Assembly: GCF_004010325.2 (NCBI RefSeq)
Contig: NZ_SADR02000008.1
Location: forward strand, 62,001 to 126,000
Direction of reading: 5' to 3'
Source: Mesorhizobium sp. M00.F.Ca.ET.216.01.1.1
GTDB lineage: Bacteria; Pseudomonadota; Alphaproteobacteria; Rhizobiales; Rhizobiaceae
Length of the DNA stretch: 64,000 nt
Shown here: piece after piece, positions 45,694 to 55,797 of the stretch
How positions within the stretch are numbered: position 1 is the first letter of the stretch
Layout: each line of letters begins with the position of its first letter
Notes under the pieces: generated by a model
What the model saw: only the letters and a program-made list of their open reading frames with translations
Told to the model about the DNA's origin: nothing
Databases searched by the model: none
Translations under genes and position numbers: made by a program

Positions 45694-46254
45694 TTACGAT
45701 GTCGCGCTGGCCTGATTGATCAGTTTCAGCCGCTCGACCTCTTCTCTCCTCAACTTCAGATCGTAGTCGAGGAAGAACTCGTCGAGCTGCGGCGGCTTCA
45801 CCGACGTACCGGAAAGCATCGCGTGCACCTGCCCGCGATGATGGATATCGTGAATGAACAGGTGGGCGAGCAAATCACCGATGCGCTCCGGTATTCTTCC
45901 ATCCTCGCGGCGGTCGGTGACGACGCGGCGGTCGAGATCGTTCGCCGAAAGTCGGTTGCAAAAGGCGATCAGTCGCCGGTCGGACGCGACCTGCGCGGCA
46001 AACAGCGGTTGGGGTTCATCGAACGGCATGAAGTCGTCATAGGCCGCGGCACCAACGCCGCCCTCTTCGAGAAAATCGAGATAGAGATGATCGACCGCCA
46101 GGATGTGGTTGAGCGTCGCCTTGATCGACGGAAAGAAGCTGGTTCGTTCGGCCTCGAATTCGCCCGGCTCAAGCTGCAGTACGGCGCGATGAAGCCGGTC
46201 GTTCGACCAGAGATTGTTGCCGGCCATGCGGCTGAAGTGATCCAGTAGATTCAT
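45694..46254 (-). CDS. DinB-family protein
   Basis: 186 residues, four-helix bundle of the DinB/YfiT metal-binding superfamily. The His triad is visible as H50 (TLNHILAVDH) and H135/H139 (LFIHDIHHRGQ). Members include thiol-S-transferases and maleylpyruvate isomerase-like enzymes. It is the last gene of the hmgA operon, 28 bp after the FAH-family gene. A mycothiol- or glutathione-linked role in maleylacetoacetate handling is tempting, because no zeta-class GST isomerase is present, but this is only an inference. Confidence 0.87.
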   Translation of the reverse strand: MNLLDHFSRMAGNNLWSNDRLHRAVLQLEPGEFEAERTSFFPSIKATLNHILAVDHLYLDFLEEGGVGAAAYDDFMPFDEPQPLFAAQVASDRRLIAFCNRLSANDLDRRVVTDRREDGRIPERIGDLLAHLFIHDIHHRGQVHAMLSGTSVKPPQLDEFFLDYDLKLRREEVERLKLINQASATS

Positions 46255-46282
46255 CGTTTCGGACTCCTCCCCTGGCGCATCC

Positions 46283-47296
46283 TTATCTGACGTATTTCTC
46301 GACTTTCTGCTCGATGGCACCGAAGATCGAATGTCCGGTCTTGTCCTTCATCTCGATGCGCACGGTGTCGCCAAAGCGCAGGAACGGTGTTTTTGGTTCA
46401 CCGGCCTCGATGGTCTCGATCATGCGCAGTTCGGCGATGCAGGAATAGCCGGAGCCGCCCGCCGAAACCGGCCTGCCCGGCCCGCCGTCGAGCTTGTTGG
46501 AGACGGTGCCCGAACCGATGATGGTGCCGGCGGCCAGCGGTCGTGTCTTCGCGGCATGGACGATCAGCGCCGGAAAATCGAAGGTCATGTCGATGCCGGC
46601 ATTGGCGCGGCCGAACGGCTTGCCGTTGAGGTCGACCAGCAGCAGCAGGCTGACCTTGCCGCCGTCCCAGGCGTCGCCCAGTTCGTCCGGTGTCACCGCC
46701 ACCGGCGAAAAGGCCGAGGCCGGTTTCGACTGGAAGAAACCGAACCCCTTGGCGAGCTCGGATGCGGTCAGCCCGCGCAACGTCACGTCGTTGACCAGCA
46801 TGACCAGCCGGATCGCCGCCCGCGCCTCATCGAGGCTTGCCGCCATCGGCACGTCGTCGACGATGACGGCGACCTCCGCCTCCATGTCGATTCCAAAGGC
46901 TTCGTCTACCATGCGGATGGGGTCGCGCGGCGCGATGAAGCTGTCCGAGCCGCCCTGGTAGATCAGCGGGTCGGTCCAGAAACTTGCCGGCATTTCGGCG
47001 CCGCGCGCCTTCCGCACCAACTCGACATGGTTCACATAGGCCGAACCGTCGGCCCACTGATAGGCACGCGGTAGCGGCGAATGGGCATCATGCTCGTGAA
47101 AGCGGGCCGAAGGCACTGCGTTGTTCTCAAGCGATTCGGCCATGGCGGCGAGATGCGGCGCTATCCGCCGCCAGTCGTCGAGTGCTGCCTGCAACGTCCT
47201 CACCAGGAACGAGGCGTCGGTGAAGCGCGTCAGGTCACGCGAGACGACGACGAGTTTCCCGTCGCGCGTCCCGTCCTTCAATGTGGCAAGCTTCAT
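46283..47296 (-). CDS. Fumarylacetoacetate hydrolase-family protein
   Basis: 337 residues. The C-terminal FAH fold has metal-site segments EAEVAVIVDDV, LVNDVTLRGL and FQSKPASAFSPVAVTPDELG, plus GSGTVSNKL. In this operon it should be the fumarylacetoacetase that gives fumarate and acetoacetate, the last step of tyrosine degradation. GGAGAGGAAACC precedes the ATG at 47296. The ATG overlaps the stop of the MBL gene (47293-47296), so they are translationally coupled. Confidence 0.9.
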   Translation of the reverse strand: MKLATLKDGTRDGKLVVVSRDLTRFTDASFLVRTLQAALDDWRRIAPHLAAMAESLENNAVPSARFHEHDAHSPLPRAYQWADGSAYVNHVELVRKARGAEMPASFWTDPLIYQGGSDSFIAPRDPIRMVDEAFGIDMEAEVAVIVDDVPMAASLDEARAAIRLVMLVNDVTLRGLTASELAKGFGFFQSKPASAFSPVAVTPDELGDAWDGGKVSLLLLVDLNGKPFGRANAGIDMTFDFPALIVHAAKTRPLAAGTIIGSGTVSNKLDGGPGRPVSAGGSGYSCIAELRMIETIEAGEPKTPFLRFGDTVRIEMKDKTGHSIFGAIEQKVEKYVR

Positions 47297-48180
47297 GCGG
47301 TTTCCTCTCCTGGTGCGGCTTGGCTGCCGCTTAGCCCCACAACAAGGCCGTCGCGGGCAATCGTCAAGTCGCCGTCCCATGTTTTCTTGACAGCTGCGAT
47401 CCAGTCGGCCTCGCCGATCTCCGGATCGTCGGCGGGAATGAGATGGTTGAGAACCAGTCTCCTGACCCCGGCATCGCTGGCGATGTGGCCGGCCTCCTCG
47501 GCAAGACTGTGGCTGGCGAGCAGATGTTCCCTCAGCCGCGCGCCATTGCCGGTTTTCGCGACCAGCCGCTCGATACCTTGTTCCAGCATCGCCTCGTGGA
47601 CGAGGATGTCGGCGCCCTCGGCAAAATCGGCCAATGGCGGAAAGAACGCTGTATCGGACGAAAATACCACGCTGCGGCCGGCATGCTCGAAACGCAGCGC
47701 AAAGCAGTCGCTCACCGGCGGATGGTCGACGCGCAGCGCCGAAACCTTGAGGCCGGGTTCCTCAAAAATCTTGCCTTCGCCGAATTCGACGATCGAAACC
47801 AAATCGAGGATATCAGGCCGGCCTTCGTCCCCGATGCGGATCTCGATGTCGAATTCCATCGCCTCACAGAACCGCCGCCAGTAGTGGCCGGTGCCGGGCG
47901 GGCCGAATACGGTGACCGGGCTCGCCAGCCCCGCCGTCCAGGCGGTGTGGATCAGCGGTCCCAATTCCAGCACATGGTCGGAATGCAGATGCGTGATGAA
48001 GATCAGGTCGAGCGCCTTTAGGCTGACGCCGGCTTCGGCCAAGCCGCGCGTCACGCCAAGCCCGCAATCGACGACGATGGTGCGGCCGCCGAATTCCAGC
48101 AGCGACGAACTCGGCCATGGCCCGCCCGGCCGGAGCGCCGGGCCGCCCTTCGAACCCAGAAGCACCAGACGATCCTTCAT
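47293..48180 (-). CDS. MBL-fold metallo-hydrolase in the tyrosine operon
   Basis: 295 residues, RNase Z/arylsulfatase-like branch of the metallo-beta-lactamase fold. The metal motif THLHSDHVLELG and later HEAMLEQG, ASHSLAEEAG and LNHLIPADDP are visible. There is no signal peptide. It is wedged between hmgA (10 bp gap) and the FAH-family gene (4-bp overlap), so it is co-translated with homogentisate breakdown enzymes. Its substrate is unknown; a lactone or ester side-product of the pathway is possible. Confidence 0.88.
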   Translation of the reverse strand: MKDRLVLLGSKGGPALRPGGPWPSSSLLEFGGRTIVVDCGLGVTRGLAEAGVSLKALDLIFITHLHSDHVLELGPLIHTAWTAGLASPVTVFGPPGTGHYWRRFCEAMEFDIEIRIGDEGRPDILDLVSIVEFGEGKIFEEPGLKVSALRVDHPPVSDCFALRFEHAGRSVVFSSDTAFFPPLADFAEGADILVHEAMLEQGIERLVAKTGNGARLREHLLASHSLAEEAGHIASDAGVRRLVLNHLIPADDPEIGEADWIAAVKKTWDGDLTIARDGLVVGLSGSQAAPGEETA

Positions 48181-48190
48181 TCGACGGCTC

Positions 48191-49504
48191 TCAAGACCAG
48201 TCGCCCTCGGGCGTGCCGTTGAAGCGCTTCTTCAGATCCGCCCAGCAATCGATGTAATTGTCCTGCCGGGTTTCGAGCTCGGCGCCGTAGCGGGTCACCA
48301 TCTGCGGAAAGCGGGTTTCGAACATGAATGCCATGGTGTTGTCGAGCTTGACCGGTTTCAGCTCGGTGCGCGAGGCTTTTTCGAAGCCAGATGCGTCAGG
48401 TCCGTGGGCCAACATCAGATTGTGCAGGCTGATACCACCGGGGACGAACCCCTCTTCCTTGGCATCGTACTGGCCGTGGATCAGGCCCATGAACTCGCTC
48501 ATGATGTTGCGGTGGTACCAGGGCGGGCGGAACGTGTTTTCCGCCACCAGCCAGCGCGGCGGGAAGATGACGAAGTCGATGTTGGCGGTGCCCTCCTCGC
48601 CGCTCGGCGCGGTCAGCACGGTGAAGATCGACGGATCGGGATGGTCGAACAGGATCGCACCGACCGGCGAAAAAGTTGCAAGATCATATTTGTAGGGCGA
48701 ATAATTGCCGTGCCACGCCACCACGTCCAGCGGCGAATGATCGAGTTCGGTGATATGGAACTGGCCGCACCATTTCACGATCAGTCGGCACGGCGTCTCC
48801 TTATCCTCGAACCAGGCGCAAGGCGTCTTGAAATCGCGCGGATTGGCCAGGCAATTGGCGCCGATCGGACCGCGATCGGGCAGCGTCAGCTTGGCGCCGT
48901 AATTCTCGCAGACATAGCCGCGCACCGTTTCGTCGACCAGTTCGACCTTGAACACCAGCCCGCGCGGCAGCACTGCGATCTCGCCCGGCCGCAATTCGAT
49001 GACGCCCATTTCGGTTACCAAGCGCAGCGCGCCGACCTGCGGCACGACCAGCAACTCGCCGTCGGCGTTGAAGAAATGGTCGTCGACCATCGAGCGATTG
49101 GCGACATAGACATGCGCCGCCATGCCGGTCTGCCCCAGCACATCGCCGGCTGTGGTGATGCTGCGCATGCCGGCGATGAAATCGGTTGGCTCACTCGGCA
49201 TCGGCACCGGGCTCCAGCGGTATTGGCCGAGCGCCAGTTGATGATCGCCGACATTCGGTGCGCTCTTCCACAGTGGATAGTTCGCCGGCTTGAAGCGGCC
49301 GGTGTGCCTGACGCTCGGCCGGATACGATAAAGCCAGGAGCGCTCGTTGGTGCCGCGCGGCGCGGTGAAAGGCGAACCGGACAATTGCTCGGCATAGAGT
49401 CCGTAGGCCGGCCGCTGCGGCGAATTCCGTCCCTGCGGCAGCGAGCCAGGCAAGGTTTCGGTTTCGAAGTCGTTGCCGAACCCCGGCATGTAGGAATAGG
49501 CCAT
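48191..49504 (-). CDS. hmgA: Homogentisate 1,2-dioxygenase
   Basis: 437 residues. It opens the ring of homogentisate to maleylacetoacetate with Fe(II). The iron-ligand segments are [13 protein letters not shown] and [14 protein letters not shown], and the N-terminus [16 protein letters not shown] is typical. It leads the minus-strand operon hmgA-MBL-FAH-dinB and is divergent from a MarR-family gene that probably regulates it. Confidence 0.97.
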   Translation of the reverse strand: MAYSYMPGFGNDFETETLPGSLPQGRNSPQRPAYGLYAEQLSGSPFTAPRGTNERSWLYRIRPSVRHTGRFKPANYPLWKSAPNVGDHQLALGQYRWSPVPMPSEPTDFIAGMRSITTAGDVLGQTGMAAHVYVANRSMVDDHFFNADGELLVVPQVGALRLVTEMGVIELRPGEIAVLPRGLVFKVELVDETVRGYVCENYGAKLTLPDRGPIGANCLANPRDFKTPCAWFEDKETPCRLIVKWCGQFHITELDHSPLDVVAWHGNYSPYKYDLATFSPVGAILFDHPDPSIFTVLTAPSGEEGTANIDFVIFPPRWLVAENTFRPPWYHRNIMSEFMGLIHGQYDAKEEGFVPGGISLHNLMLAHGPDASGFEKASRTELKPVKLDNTMAFMFETRFPQMVTRYGAELETRQDNYIDCWADLKKRFNGTPEGDWS

Positions 49505-49645
49505 CGCTTCCTCCCGGATTCACACTGCCAGAGCGCCCTTGCGCGTCCTGCGGCACATGGGCTCTGGGATTGACCAAACTGGTTTCATTTGTAACCATCT
49601 AAAATGTAACTATCAATCCTCTGATGCCCTGCCGGATGCGGAACC

Positions 49646-50116
49646 ATGGAACCGGAAATCCTCGAGCTGGAGAACTTCCTGCCCTACCGGCTCTATCGTC
49701 TTGCCGATGCCGTCAGCCGGGAATTCTCGGGGATATACAAGGACCGTCACGGCCTCACGCGTCCCGAATGGCGCACGCTGGCCGGGCTCGGACAGCACGG
49801 CACCATGACGGCGACGGCACTCGGCGAACAGTCGGCCATGCACAAAACCAAGGTTTCGCGCGCCGTGGCCGAGCTCGAACGGCGTCGCTGGCTAATTCGA
49901 ACCGCGGATGAGAAAGACCGACGCATCGAGCATCTGACTCTGACCGCAGCAGGCCATGCCGCCTATCGCGAGATGGTGCCGCTGGCCAAAGCTTTCGAAC
50001 GGGAATTGCTGGCAAGGCTGAGTGCCGATGAGCACGCAGCGGTCACCAGCGGACTGGCTGCGCTGGAGACCAGCCTGCCTCAAGCAAGGCTTAGGGTCAA
50101 AAGCCAAACACTCTGA
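49646..50116 (+). CDS. MarR-family transcriptional regulator (HmgR-like)
   Basis: 156 residues with the winged helix-turn-helix core (MTATALGEQSAMHKTKVSRA, then ERRRWLIRTADEKDRR). It is divergent from hmgA across 141 bp. Two direct TGTAAC-ATC-type repeats at about 49579-49606 could be its site. MarR/IclR-type repressors commonly sense homogentisate in such positions. Effector not proven. Confidence 0.9.
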   Translation: MEPEILELENFLPYRLYRLADAVSREFSGIYKDRHGLTRPEWRTLAGLGQHGTMTATALGEQSAMHKTKVSRAVAELERRRWLIRTADEKDRRIEHLTLTAAGHAAYREMVPLAKAFERELLARLSADEHAAVTSGLAALETSLPQARLRVKSQTL

Positions 50117-50479
50117 ACGACGGAGCTCGAGCGAGACTGCGTGAAAACTTCCCGCCACTCAACCGAACAGAGCATACTATGTTCATTCGCATCCTTGACG
50201 CTGAAACCGGGAGACCTGTTTCGGAGAGTTTTACCGATCTTCGCATGGGTGCGAACTACGCGTGGCCCCGCTCCGTGAAATGGCTGATGACAAACAGAAT
50301 TCTGCGGCAGGGCGGACAGCCACTGCCAAAGCCCGCTGCGATAGCGCTGCCAGCGCAGTCGCACACATTCAGAGCCAGCTTTCACCAGGCGACACACTTT
50401 GTGCCTGTATCCGAGCGGATCGGGCAGTCTCATCCCTCTGTACGGCGTCGGTGGAAGTTTTGAGCCCAGGGGCCGGCAT
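50117..50479. other. Gap between the MarR gene and tdh
   Basis: 363 bp. A frame from 50179 to 50463 begins with plausible residues (MFIRILDAETGRPVSESF) but has no ribosome site, no family signature and a low-complexity end. I do not call it a gene. No terminator or RNA was recognised. Confidence 0.4.
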
Positions 50480-51514
50480 CTACCAGTCCATCACCACCTT
50501 GCCCGAATTGCCGCTCTTCATCACCTCGAAGCCGGAAATATAGTCGTCGATGCCGATGCGGTGCGTGATCAGGCCTCTGACATCGAGCGGGCCCTGCACC
50601 AGTGCGATCATCTTGTACCAGGTCTCAAACATCTCGCGGCCATAGATGCCCTTGAGATGCAGCATCTTGAAGATGACCTTGTTCCAGTCGATCTCGAAGC
50701 CGGTCGGGGCGATACCCAAAATGGCGATCTTGCCGCCATTGTTCATGGTATCGATCATGTCGCGGAAGGCGGGCGCTGCGCCCGACATTTCGAGACCGAC
50801 ATCGAAACCTTCGGTCATGCCGAGCGCCGGCATGATATCGCGCAGCTTTTCCTTCGACGCGTCGACCACATGCTGGACGCCGAGCTTTTTCGCCAGTGCC
50901 AGCCGCACCGGGTTGATGTCGGTGATGACCACCTTTCGCGCGCCGACGCACTGTGCCACCAGCGCGCCCATGATGCCGATCGGCCCGGCGCCGGTGACCA
51001 GCACGTCCTCACCGACAAGATCGAAGGACAGTGCCGTATGCACCGCATTGCCGAGTGGATCGAAGATTGCGGCGACCTCGTCCGGCACGTCGTCGGGGAT
51101 CGGCACGACATTGTGCTGCGGAATCGCCAGATACTCACCGAAGGCACCCGGCCGATTGACGCCGACGCCGAGCGTATTGCGGCAGAGATGCCCCCTGCCC
51201 GCCCGGCAGTTGCGGCAGTGGCCGCAGACGATATGGCCTTCACCGGACACCCGCTGGCCGACCTTGTATTCGGTCACCGCGGCACCGAAATCGGCGACCG
51301 TGCCGACGAATTCGTGGCCGGTCACCATCGGCACCGGCACGGTCTTTTGCGCCCACTGGTCCCAATTGTAAATGTGGACGTCGGTGCCGCAGATCGCCGT
51401 CTTTTTGATCTTGATCAGCACGTCGTTGGGGCCGATTTCCGGCACCGGCACCTCTTCCATCCAGATGCCCGGCTCGGCCTTGGCCTTGACCAGCGCCTTC
51501 ATCATGTTCGACAT
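50480..51514 (-). CDS. tdh: L-threonine 3-dehydrogenase
   Basis: 344 residues, zinc alcohol dehydrogenase superfamily. Catalytic-zinc segments are [13 protein letters not shown] and GHEFVGTV; the structural zinc cysteines are in [15 protein letters not shown]; the NAD site is [16 protein letters not shown]. It oxidises threonine to 2-amino-3-ketobutyrate. The start at 51514 follows GGGAGACCCT. It lies downstream of kbl, separated by 218 bp containing a large palindrome. Confidence 0.96.
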   Translation of the reverse strand: MSNMMKALVKAKAEPGIWMEEVPVPEIGPNDVLIKIKKTAICGTDVHIYNWDQWAQKTVPVPMVTGHEFVGTVADFGAAVTEYKVGQRVSGEGHIVCGHCRNCRAGRGHLCRNTLGVGVNRPGAFGEYLAIPQHNVVPIPDDVPDEVAAIFDPLGNAVHTALSFDLVGEDVLVTGAGPIGIMGALVAQCVGARKVVITDINPVRLALAKKLGVQHVVDASKEKLRDIMPALGMTEGFDVGLEMSGAAPAFRDMIDTMNNGGKIAILGIAPTGFEIDWNKVIFKMLHLKGIYGREMFETWYKMIALVQGPLDVRGLITHRIGIDDYISGFEVMKSGNSGKVVMDW

Positions 51515-51551
51515 CAGGGTCTCCCGACACTTTGAGAGATTGAGTTCCTTC

Positions 51552-51710
51552 GCGCCCCCCTCTGTCCTGCCGGACATCTCCCCCACGAGGAGCGAGATTG
51601 GCTGTCCCGACGCCGCGCCCTTTTTCCCACGTGGGCGATTGGCGAAAGCGAAGATGGAAGCCGATCTCCCCCCGTGTGGGGGAGATGTCCGGCAGGACAG
51701 AGGGGGGCGC
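51552..51710. repeat. 159-bp palindromic intergenic element
   Basis: Perfect 35-bp inverted arms lie at 51552-51586 and 51676-51710. Their key parts are CTGTCCTGCCGG and CATCTCCCCCAC. The 89-bp centre has a second, weaker complementarity (GAGATTGGCT with AGCCGATCTC). The whole element could fold into one long hairpin. It lies between kbl and tdh, inside their probable transcript. It has no open frame and no direct target duplication that I can see. It resembles dispersed intergenic palindromes of Mesorhizobium. Confidence 0.85.
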
Positions 51711-51732
51711 CGTAGAGCAAAAGCATCCGCGA

Positions 51733-52920
51733 TTATCCAATCACACCCAGTTCGCGCCCAACTTCTGCGAACGCCGCCACCGCGCGGTCAATATCGGCGC
51801 CTGAGTGAGCCGCCGACATCTGTGTGCGGATACGCGCCTGGCCCTTCGGCACCACCGGAAACGCGAAGCCGATCACATAGATACCGCACTTCAGCATGCG
51901 CGCCGCCATCTCCTGCGCCAGCGTCGCGTCGCCCAGCATCACCGGGATGATCGGATGATCGGCGCCGGCCAACGTGAAGCCGAGCTTGCCCATCTGCGAC
52001 CGGAACCGCGCCGCATTGGCATAGAGGCGCTGGCGCAGCGCATCGCCATTGCGGATCAATTCGAACACCCGGATCGAGGCGCCGGCGATCGCCGGCATCA
52101 GCGTGTTGGAGAAGAGATAGGGCCGCGAACGCTGGCGCAGCCAGTCGACCACCTGTTTCCTGCCCGACGTATAGCCGCCGGAAGCGCCACCCAATGCCTT
52201 GCCGAGTGTGCCGGTGATGATGTCCACCCTACCCTCGACGCCGCAATGCTCGGCCGAGCCGCGGCCGTTCCTGCCGACAAAGCCCACCGCATGGCTGTCG
52301 TCCACCATCACCATGGCGTCGTATTTGTCGGCGAGATCGCAGACGCCCTTCAGATTGGCGATGATGCCGTCCATGGAAAACACGCCATCGGTGGCGATCA
52401 GCCGGAAGCGGCAATCCCTTGCCTCCTTCAGCCGCGCTTCCAGATCGGCCATGTCGTTGTTGGCGTAGCGGAAACGCTTGGCCTTCGACAGCCGCACGCC
52501 GTCGATGATCGAGGCGTGGTTGAGCGCATCGGAGATGACCGCATCCTCCTCGCCGAGCAGCGTCTCGAATAGGCCGCCATTGGCGTCAAAGCATGAGCCG
52601 TAGAGGATGGTGTCGTCCATGCCAAGGAAAGAGGAAATCGTGGCCTCGAGCTGCTTGTGCTCTTCCTGCGTGCCGCAGATGAAGCGCACCGAGGCCATGC
52701 CATAGCCGTAGCGGTCGAGTGCCTGCTTGGCCGCCTCGCGCAGTTCTGCGCTGTCGGCGAGGCCGAGATAGTTATTGGCGCAGAAGTTCAGCACCTTGTC
52801 GCCGCCGACCTCGATCTCGGCCGATTGCGTCGAGGTGATCACCCGCTCGGATTTGTAGAGCCCCGCCGATTTCAGGCCTTGAAGCTCGCTGTCGATATGA
52901 GAGAGGAATGCCGAGGTCAT
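51733..52920 (-). CDS. kbl: Glycine C-acetyltransferase (2-amino-3-ketobutyrate CoA ligase)
   Basis: 395 residues, alpha-oxoamine synthase family, PLP dependent. The lysine is in [43 protein letters not shown] and [11 protein letters not shown] are typical. It splits 2-amino-3-ketobutyrate into glycine and acetyl-CoA. The start at 52920 is the first codon matching family length; longer in-frame starts add an unrelated extension. It pairs with tdh. Confidence 0.96.
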   Translation of the reverse strand: MTSAFLSHIDSELQGLKSAGLYKSERVITSTQSAEIEVGGDKVLNFCANNYLGLADSAELREAAKQALDRYGYGMASVRFICGTQEEHKQLEATISSFLGMDDTILYGSCFDANGGLFETLLGEEDAVISDALNHASIIDGVRLSKAKRFRYANNDMADLEARLKEARDCRFRLIATDGVFSMDGIIANLKGVCDLADKYDAMVMVDDSHAVGFVGRNGRGSAEHCGVEGRVDIITGTLGKALGGASGGYTSGRKQVVDWLRQRSRPYLFSNTLMPAIAGASIRVFELIRNGDALRQRLYANAARFRSQMGKLGFTLAGADHPIIPVMLGDATLAQEMAARMLKCGIYVIGFAFPVVPKGQARIRTQMSAAHSGADIDRAVAAFAEVGRELGVIG

Positions 52921-53242
52921 GATCCGATCCTGTTTGGATTGACGAGGACTGTCGCCCCGCGCGGACGAAAAATCCATCGCAAAAGCGACCGCTTCGGTGG
53001 CGCGGCAGAGATCAGCAGCAAAGCAATACAACCGTTCGGCGACATGCATGACGGGTGCCGCTGCCGGCGGATGCTCAAATGCGGGCTCGCAGCGAAAGAC
53101 CGCGATAACCATCTCGCCAGCTTTCCTTGGCTGCCGGCGTGGCCGCTCCCCCGGCTTCCAAACCTGTTAACTCTTTCAAGTCAATGGTCTTCTCGCCAGG
53201 AGTCCATGGCAGGAATCCGTTGACCGGAGGGGTCACCCAGAA
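52921..53242. other. Divergent region kbl / GGDEF-EAL gene
   Basis: 322 bp that should hold both promoters. GGAGGGG lies 11 bp before the plus-strand start. I see no protein-coding signal and no convincing operator. Confidence 0.45.
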
Positions 53243-55315
53243 ATGTCGCAGCAGCCGGTGCAAAGCGTTTCGCGCAAGCTCATAATGCTGATCAAGAGCG
53301 GCTACTGGCTGGCACTGCTGATCATCGCGGCCATGGTGATAGCCTCCTTCATCCTGCTGCAGCAGATGATGGCCGCCCAACAGCACAACGATACGCTGCT
53401 CAATATCGTCAGCACGCAAAAGGCGCTGTCGCAACGCATCGTCTTCCTCGCGGGTGCAACCGGTGCTACCTCGCGCGACAAGCAGCCGGCGCTGGTTGCC
53501 GCACTCAAGCAGGCAACCGCGGAGTTCGAGACGAATTACGATCTGCTGCTCAAGCAGACGGGGGCCGATCCGATGTCGCCGGCACGGTCCGATCCGAGAT
53601 CGATCGAGAGCGTGCTTTTCGCCAAGCCGTTCCACCTTGATTATTTTTCGGAAGGGCTCATTGCCAACGGCGAACGCCTGGTCTCGTCGTTCGAGTCCCG
53701 GCTCAACATGACAGCCGTTGGCGGTTACAAGGGTGGGGAGGAGCGCGTCAACCTCGACGCCTCCGTCGCCAATGCAACACTGTCGGGCTATGCAGCACTT
53801 GGCCAGCGCATCAGCGCCTTTGCCAACGAGCGGTCGGAGAAACTACTCGATCTCCACCGCACACTGTTCTACGCCACCATCGGCGTCATCGTGCTGGTGG
53901 CGCTTTTCATCTTCCGGCCGATGTCGAACGCCATCCTGCGCAAGACGCACGAACTGATCGATGCCCGCAACTCCATGGCCTTCATCGCCGTGCATGACGG
54001 GCTGACCGGCCTGCACAACCGCACCTTCCTGACCGATCATTTCGACACGCTGATCAAGGGGGCGCACCGTCGGCGCGAGCGCCTGGCGGTGATCCAGCTT
54101 GACCTCGACCGGTTCAAGCAGATCAACGACACGCTCGGCCACGCCGCCGGCGACTATGTGCTGGTCATCACCGCGCAGCGCATGCGCGATTCCTGCCGGG
54201 CCTCGGATCTGTGCGCGCGGCTCGGCGGCGACGAATTCGTGATGATCCTCAACGGCGCCGGTGGCACCGAAGACATCCATATGCTTGCCCGGCGCATCCT
54301 GGAGCAGATCAACGAGCCGATCCTCTTCCAGGGCACGACTATTCTTCCGGGCGCCAGCGCCGGCATTGCCGTCTATCCGGTCGACGCCGACAATGCGCAG
54401 GACCTGCTCGTCCACGCAGATCTGGCGCTCTACTCGGCCAAGAAGCTGGGCGGCGGCAGCTTCTCGTTCTTCTCCGAAGAGCTCAGGCGCGAACTCGACT
54501 ACCGCAAGCAGCTCGAGCACGACATCCGCGTCGCCATTTCGGGAAAGGCGTTCGAGGTCTATTTCCAGCCGCAGGTTTCGCTGACCAACGGCACGATCAG
54601 CGGCATCGAGGCGCTGGTGCGCTGGAGACATGCCGAGCGCGGCATGATCTCGCCGGGCGAATTCATCCCGGTTGCCGAAAAATGCGGCTTCATGCCCGAC
54701 ATCGGCCGTATCGTCATCGCCAAGGCGATCAACGAAGCAGCCGAGTGGGATCGCGCCGGCATCGCCTTCGGGCGGCTTGCCGTCAACGTCTCCGGCACTG
54801 AACTGCGCGAGCCAGATTTCGACAAATTCCTGTTCGAGACGCTGGAGAAGGCCGGCCTTGCGCCACAGAAACTGTCGCTGGAAATCGTCGAATCTGTCAT
54901 TCTCGACGACGAAAAGACCGGGATCGCGGCCAAACTGCGGCACATCCGCGCCGCCGGCGTGCATCTCGAGCTCGACGATTTCGGCACCGGCTATGCCTCG
55001 CTCAGCCACGTTAACCCGAACGAAATCGACCGGCTGAAGATCGACCGCCGCTTTGTCCAGAACATCAACGAGAACGGCGACAACAGCAAGATCGTGCGCG
55101 CCATCACCGAGCTTGCCCGCGGCCTTGGGATCTCGATCGTCGCCGAGGGGGCCGAGACCGAGGCCGAGCTCGATTCGCTGATGGCGATCGGCTGCGATCA
55201 GGTGCAGGGCTATTCCATCGCCTTCCCGATGCCGCAGGACAAGGCACGCGAATGGCTGATGGCGCGGAGCCCGAAGAAGGCCAGGCTGAAGGTGCTGCAG
55301 GGAAGCCTGGCCTAG
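53243..55315 (+). CDS. Membrane GGDEF-EAL cyclic-di-GMP protein
   Basis: 690 residues. Membrane helices at about 17-41 and 211-229 flank a periplasmic sensor of ~165 residues, rich in helix and resembling a type IV pili methyl-accepting/PilJ-like bundle. The GGDEF domain has an intact GGDEF at 328-332, and the EAL domain has E456-A-L plus LDDFGTGYASLSH, DRLKIDRRFV and VAEGAETEAE. Both cyclase and phosphodiesterase sites look complete, so net activity cannot be predicted. It probably signals about an envelope ligand to control motility or matrix. No partner gene is adjacent. Confidence 0.92.
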   Translation: MSQQPVQSVSRKLIMLIKSGYWLALLIIAAMVIASFILLQQMMAAQQHNDTLLNIVSTQKALSQRIVFLAGATGATSRDKQPALVAALKQATAEFETNYDLLLKQTGADPMSPARSDPRSIESVLFAKPFHLDYFSEGLIANGERLVSSFESRLNMTAVGGYKGGEERVNLDASVANATLSGYAALGQRISAFANERSEKLLDLHRTLFYATIGVIVLVALFIFRPMSNAILRKTHELIDARNSMAFIAVHDGLTGLHNRTFLTDHFDTLIKGAHRRRERLAVIQLDLDRFKQINDTLGHAAGDYVLVITAQRMRDSCRASDLCARLGGDEFVMILNGAGGTEDIHMLARRILEQINEPILFQGTTILPGASAGIAVYPVDADNAQDLLVHADLALYSAKKLGGGSFSFFSEELRRELDYRKQLEHDIRVAISGKAFEVYFQPQVSLTNGTISGIEALVRWRHAERGMISPGEFIPVAEKCGFMPDIGRIVIAKAINEAAEWDRAGIAFGRLAVNVSGTELREPDFDKFLFETLEKAGLAPQKLSLEIVESVILDDEKTGIAAKLRHIRAAGVHLELDDFGTGYASLSHVNPNEIDRLKIDRRFVQNINENGDNSKIVRAITELARGLGISIVAEGAETEAELDSLMAIGCDQVQGYSIAFPMPQDKAREWLMARSPKKARLKVLQGSLA

Positions 55316-55341
55316 AGCGAGATGGGGCCGATTTGCCGTGA

Positions 55342-55779
55342 CTATCGCAATGTCGGCAAGTGCTTCAGCGGATTGAGCATTGGTATCCCAAGTGGCGCAA
55401 AATGACGCTCGTGGTCAGTCAGTATCGTCAAACCGTGGACCTCGGCCGTAGCGGCGATCGCTATGTCTTCGAACCCCGGCCGATGGGCTCTTGCCCGATC
55501 GAGGATGAACCCGGCGGCATGTGCGGCGCGCAAATCGAAGGGAAGAATCCTTTCTCCATAAAGATGCTCGACTGCTTGCCACCAGTCGCGCAGCAAAGCC
55601 GCCTTGGTCGTCGCGCCGTCGCGCTCGGCCTTCGCTATCCCGGCGGCAACTTCAGACGCGGTCACAACGGACAGGAACAGGTATTCGCTCGCTTTATCGA
55701 GCCATATCGCCAGCGCCGCCCGATCAACCTTCCTGGCCGGAGCGATTGCGGAGATGATGTTCGTGTCCAGCAGAAACAT
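55342..55779 (-). CDS. vapC: VapC-type PIN-domain toxin
   Basis: 145 residues. The acidic metal site is complete: D5 (LLDTNIIS), E43 (ASEVAAGI), D105 (GFEDIAIAA) and D122 (TDHERHF). VapC toxins are Mg-dependent RNases that cut tRNA or rRNA. It starts 18 bp after the antitoxin stop on the same strand, forming a standard type II module. Confidence 0.93.
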   Translation of the reverse strand: MFLLDTNIISAIAPARKVDRAALAIWLDKASEYLFLSVVTASEVAAGIAKAERDGATTKAALLRDWWQAVEHLYGERILPFDLRAAHAAGFILDRARAHRPGFEDIAIAATAEVHGLTILTDHERHFAPLGIPMLNPLKHLPTLR

Positions 55780-55797
55780 CAGGGCTGATCGACCGCT

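Noticed and set aside
45672..45716. 14-codon frame after the orphan antitoxin as a toxin remnant
   Set aside because: Too short and without PIN, RelE or Doc features to support the claim.
50179..50463. Plus-strand frame of 94 codons between the MarR gene and tdh
   Set aside because: No ribosome site, no family signature, and a compositionally odd C-terminal half; a longer frame overlaps it on the other strand, so open length is not evidence.
51552..51710. Insertion sequence between kbl and tdh
   Set aside because: No transposase frame and no visible target-site duplication; it is only a palindromic element.
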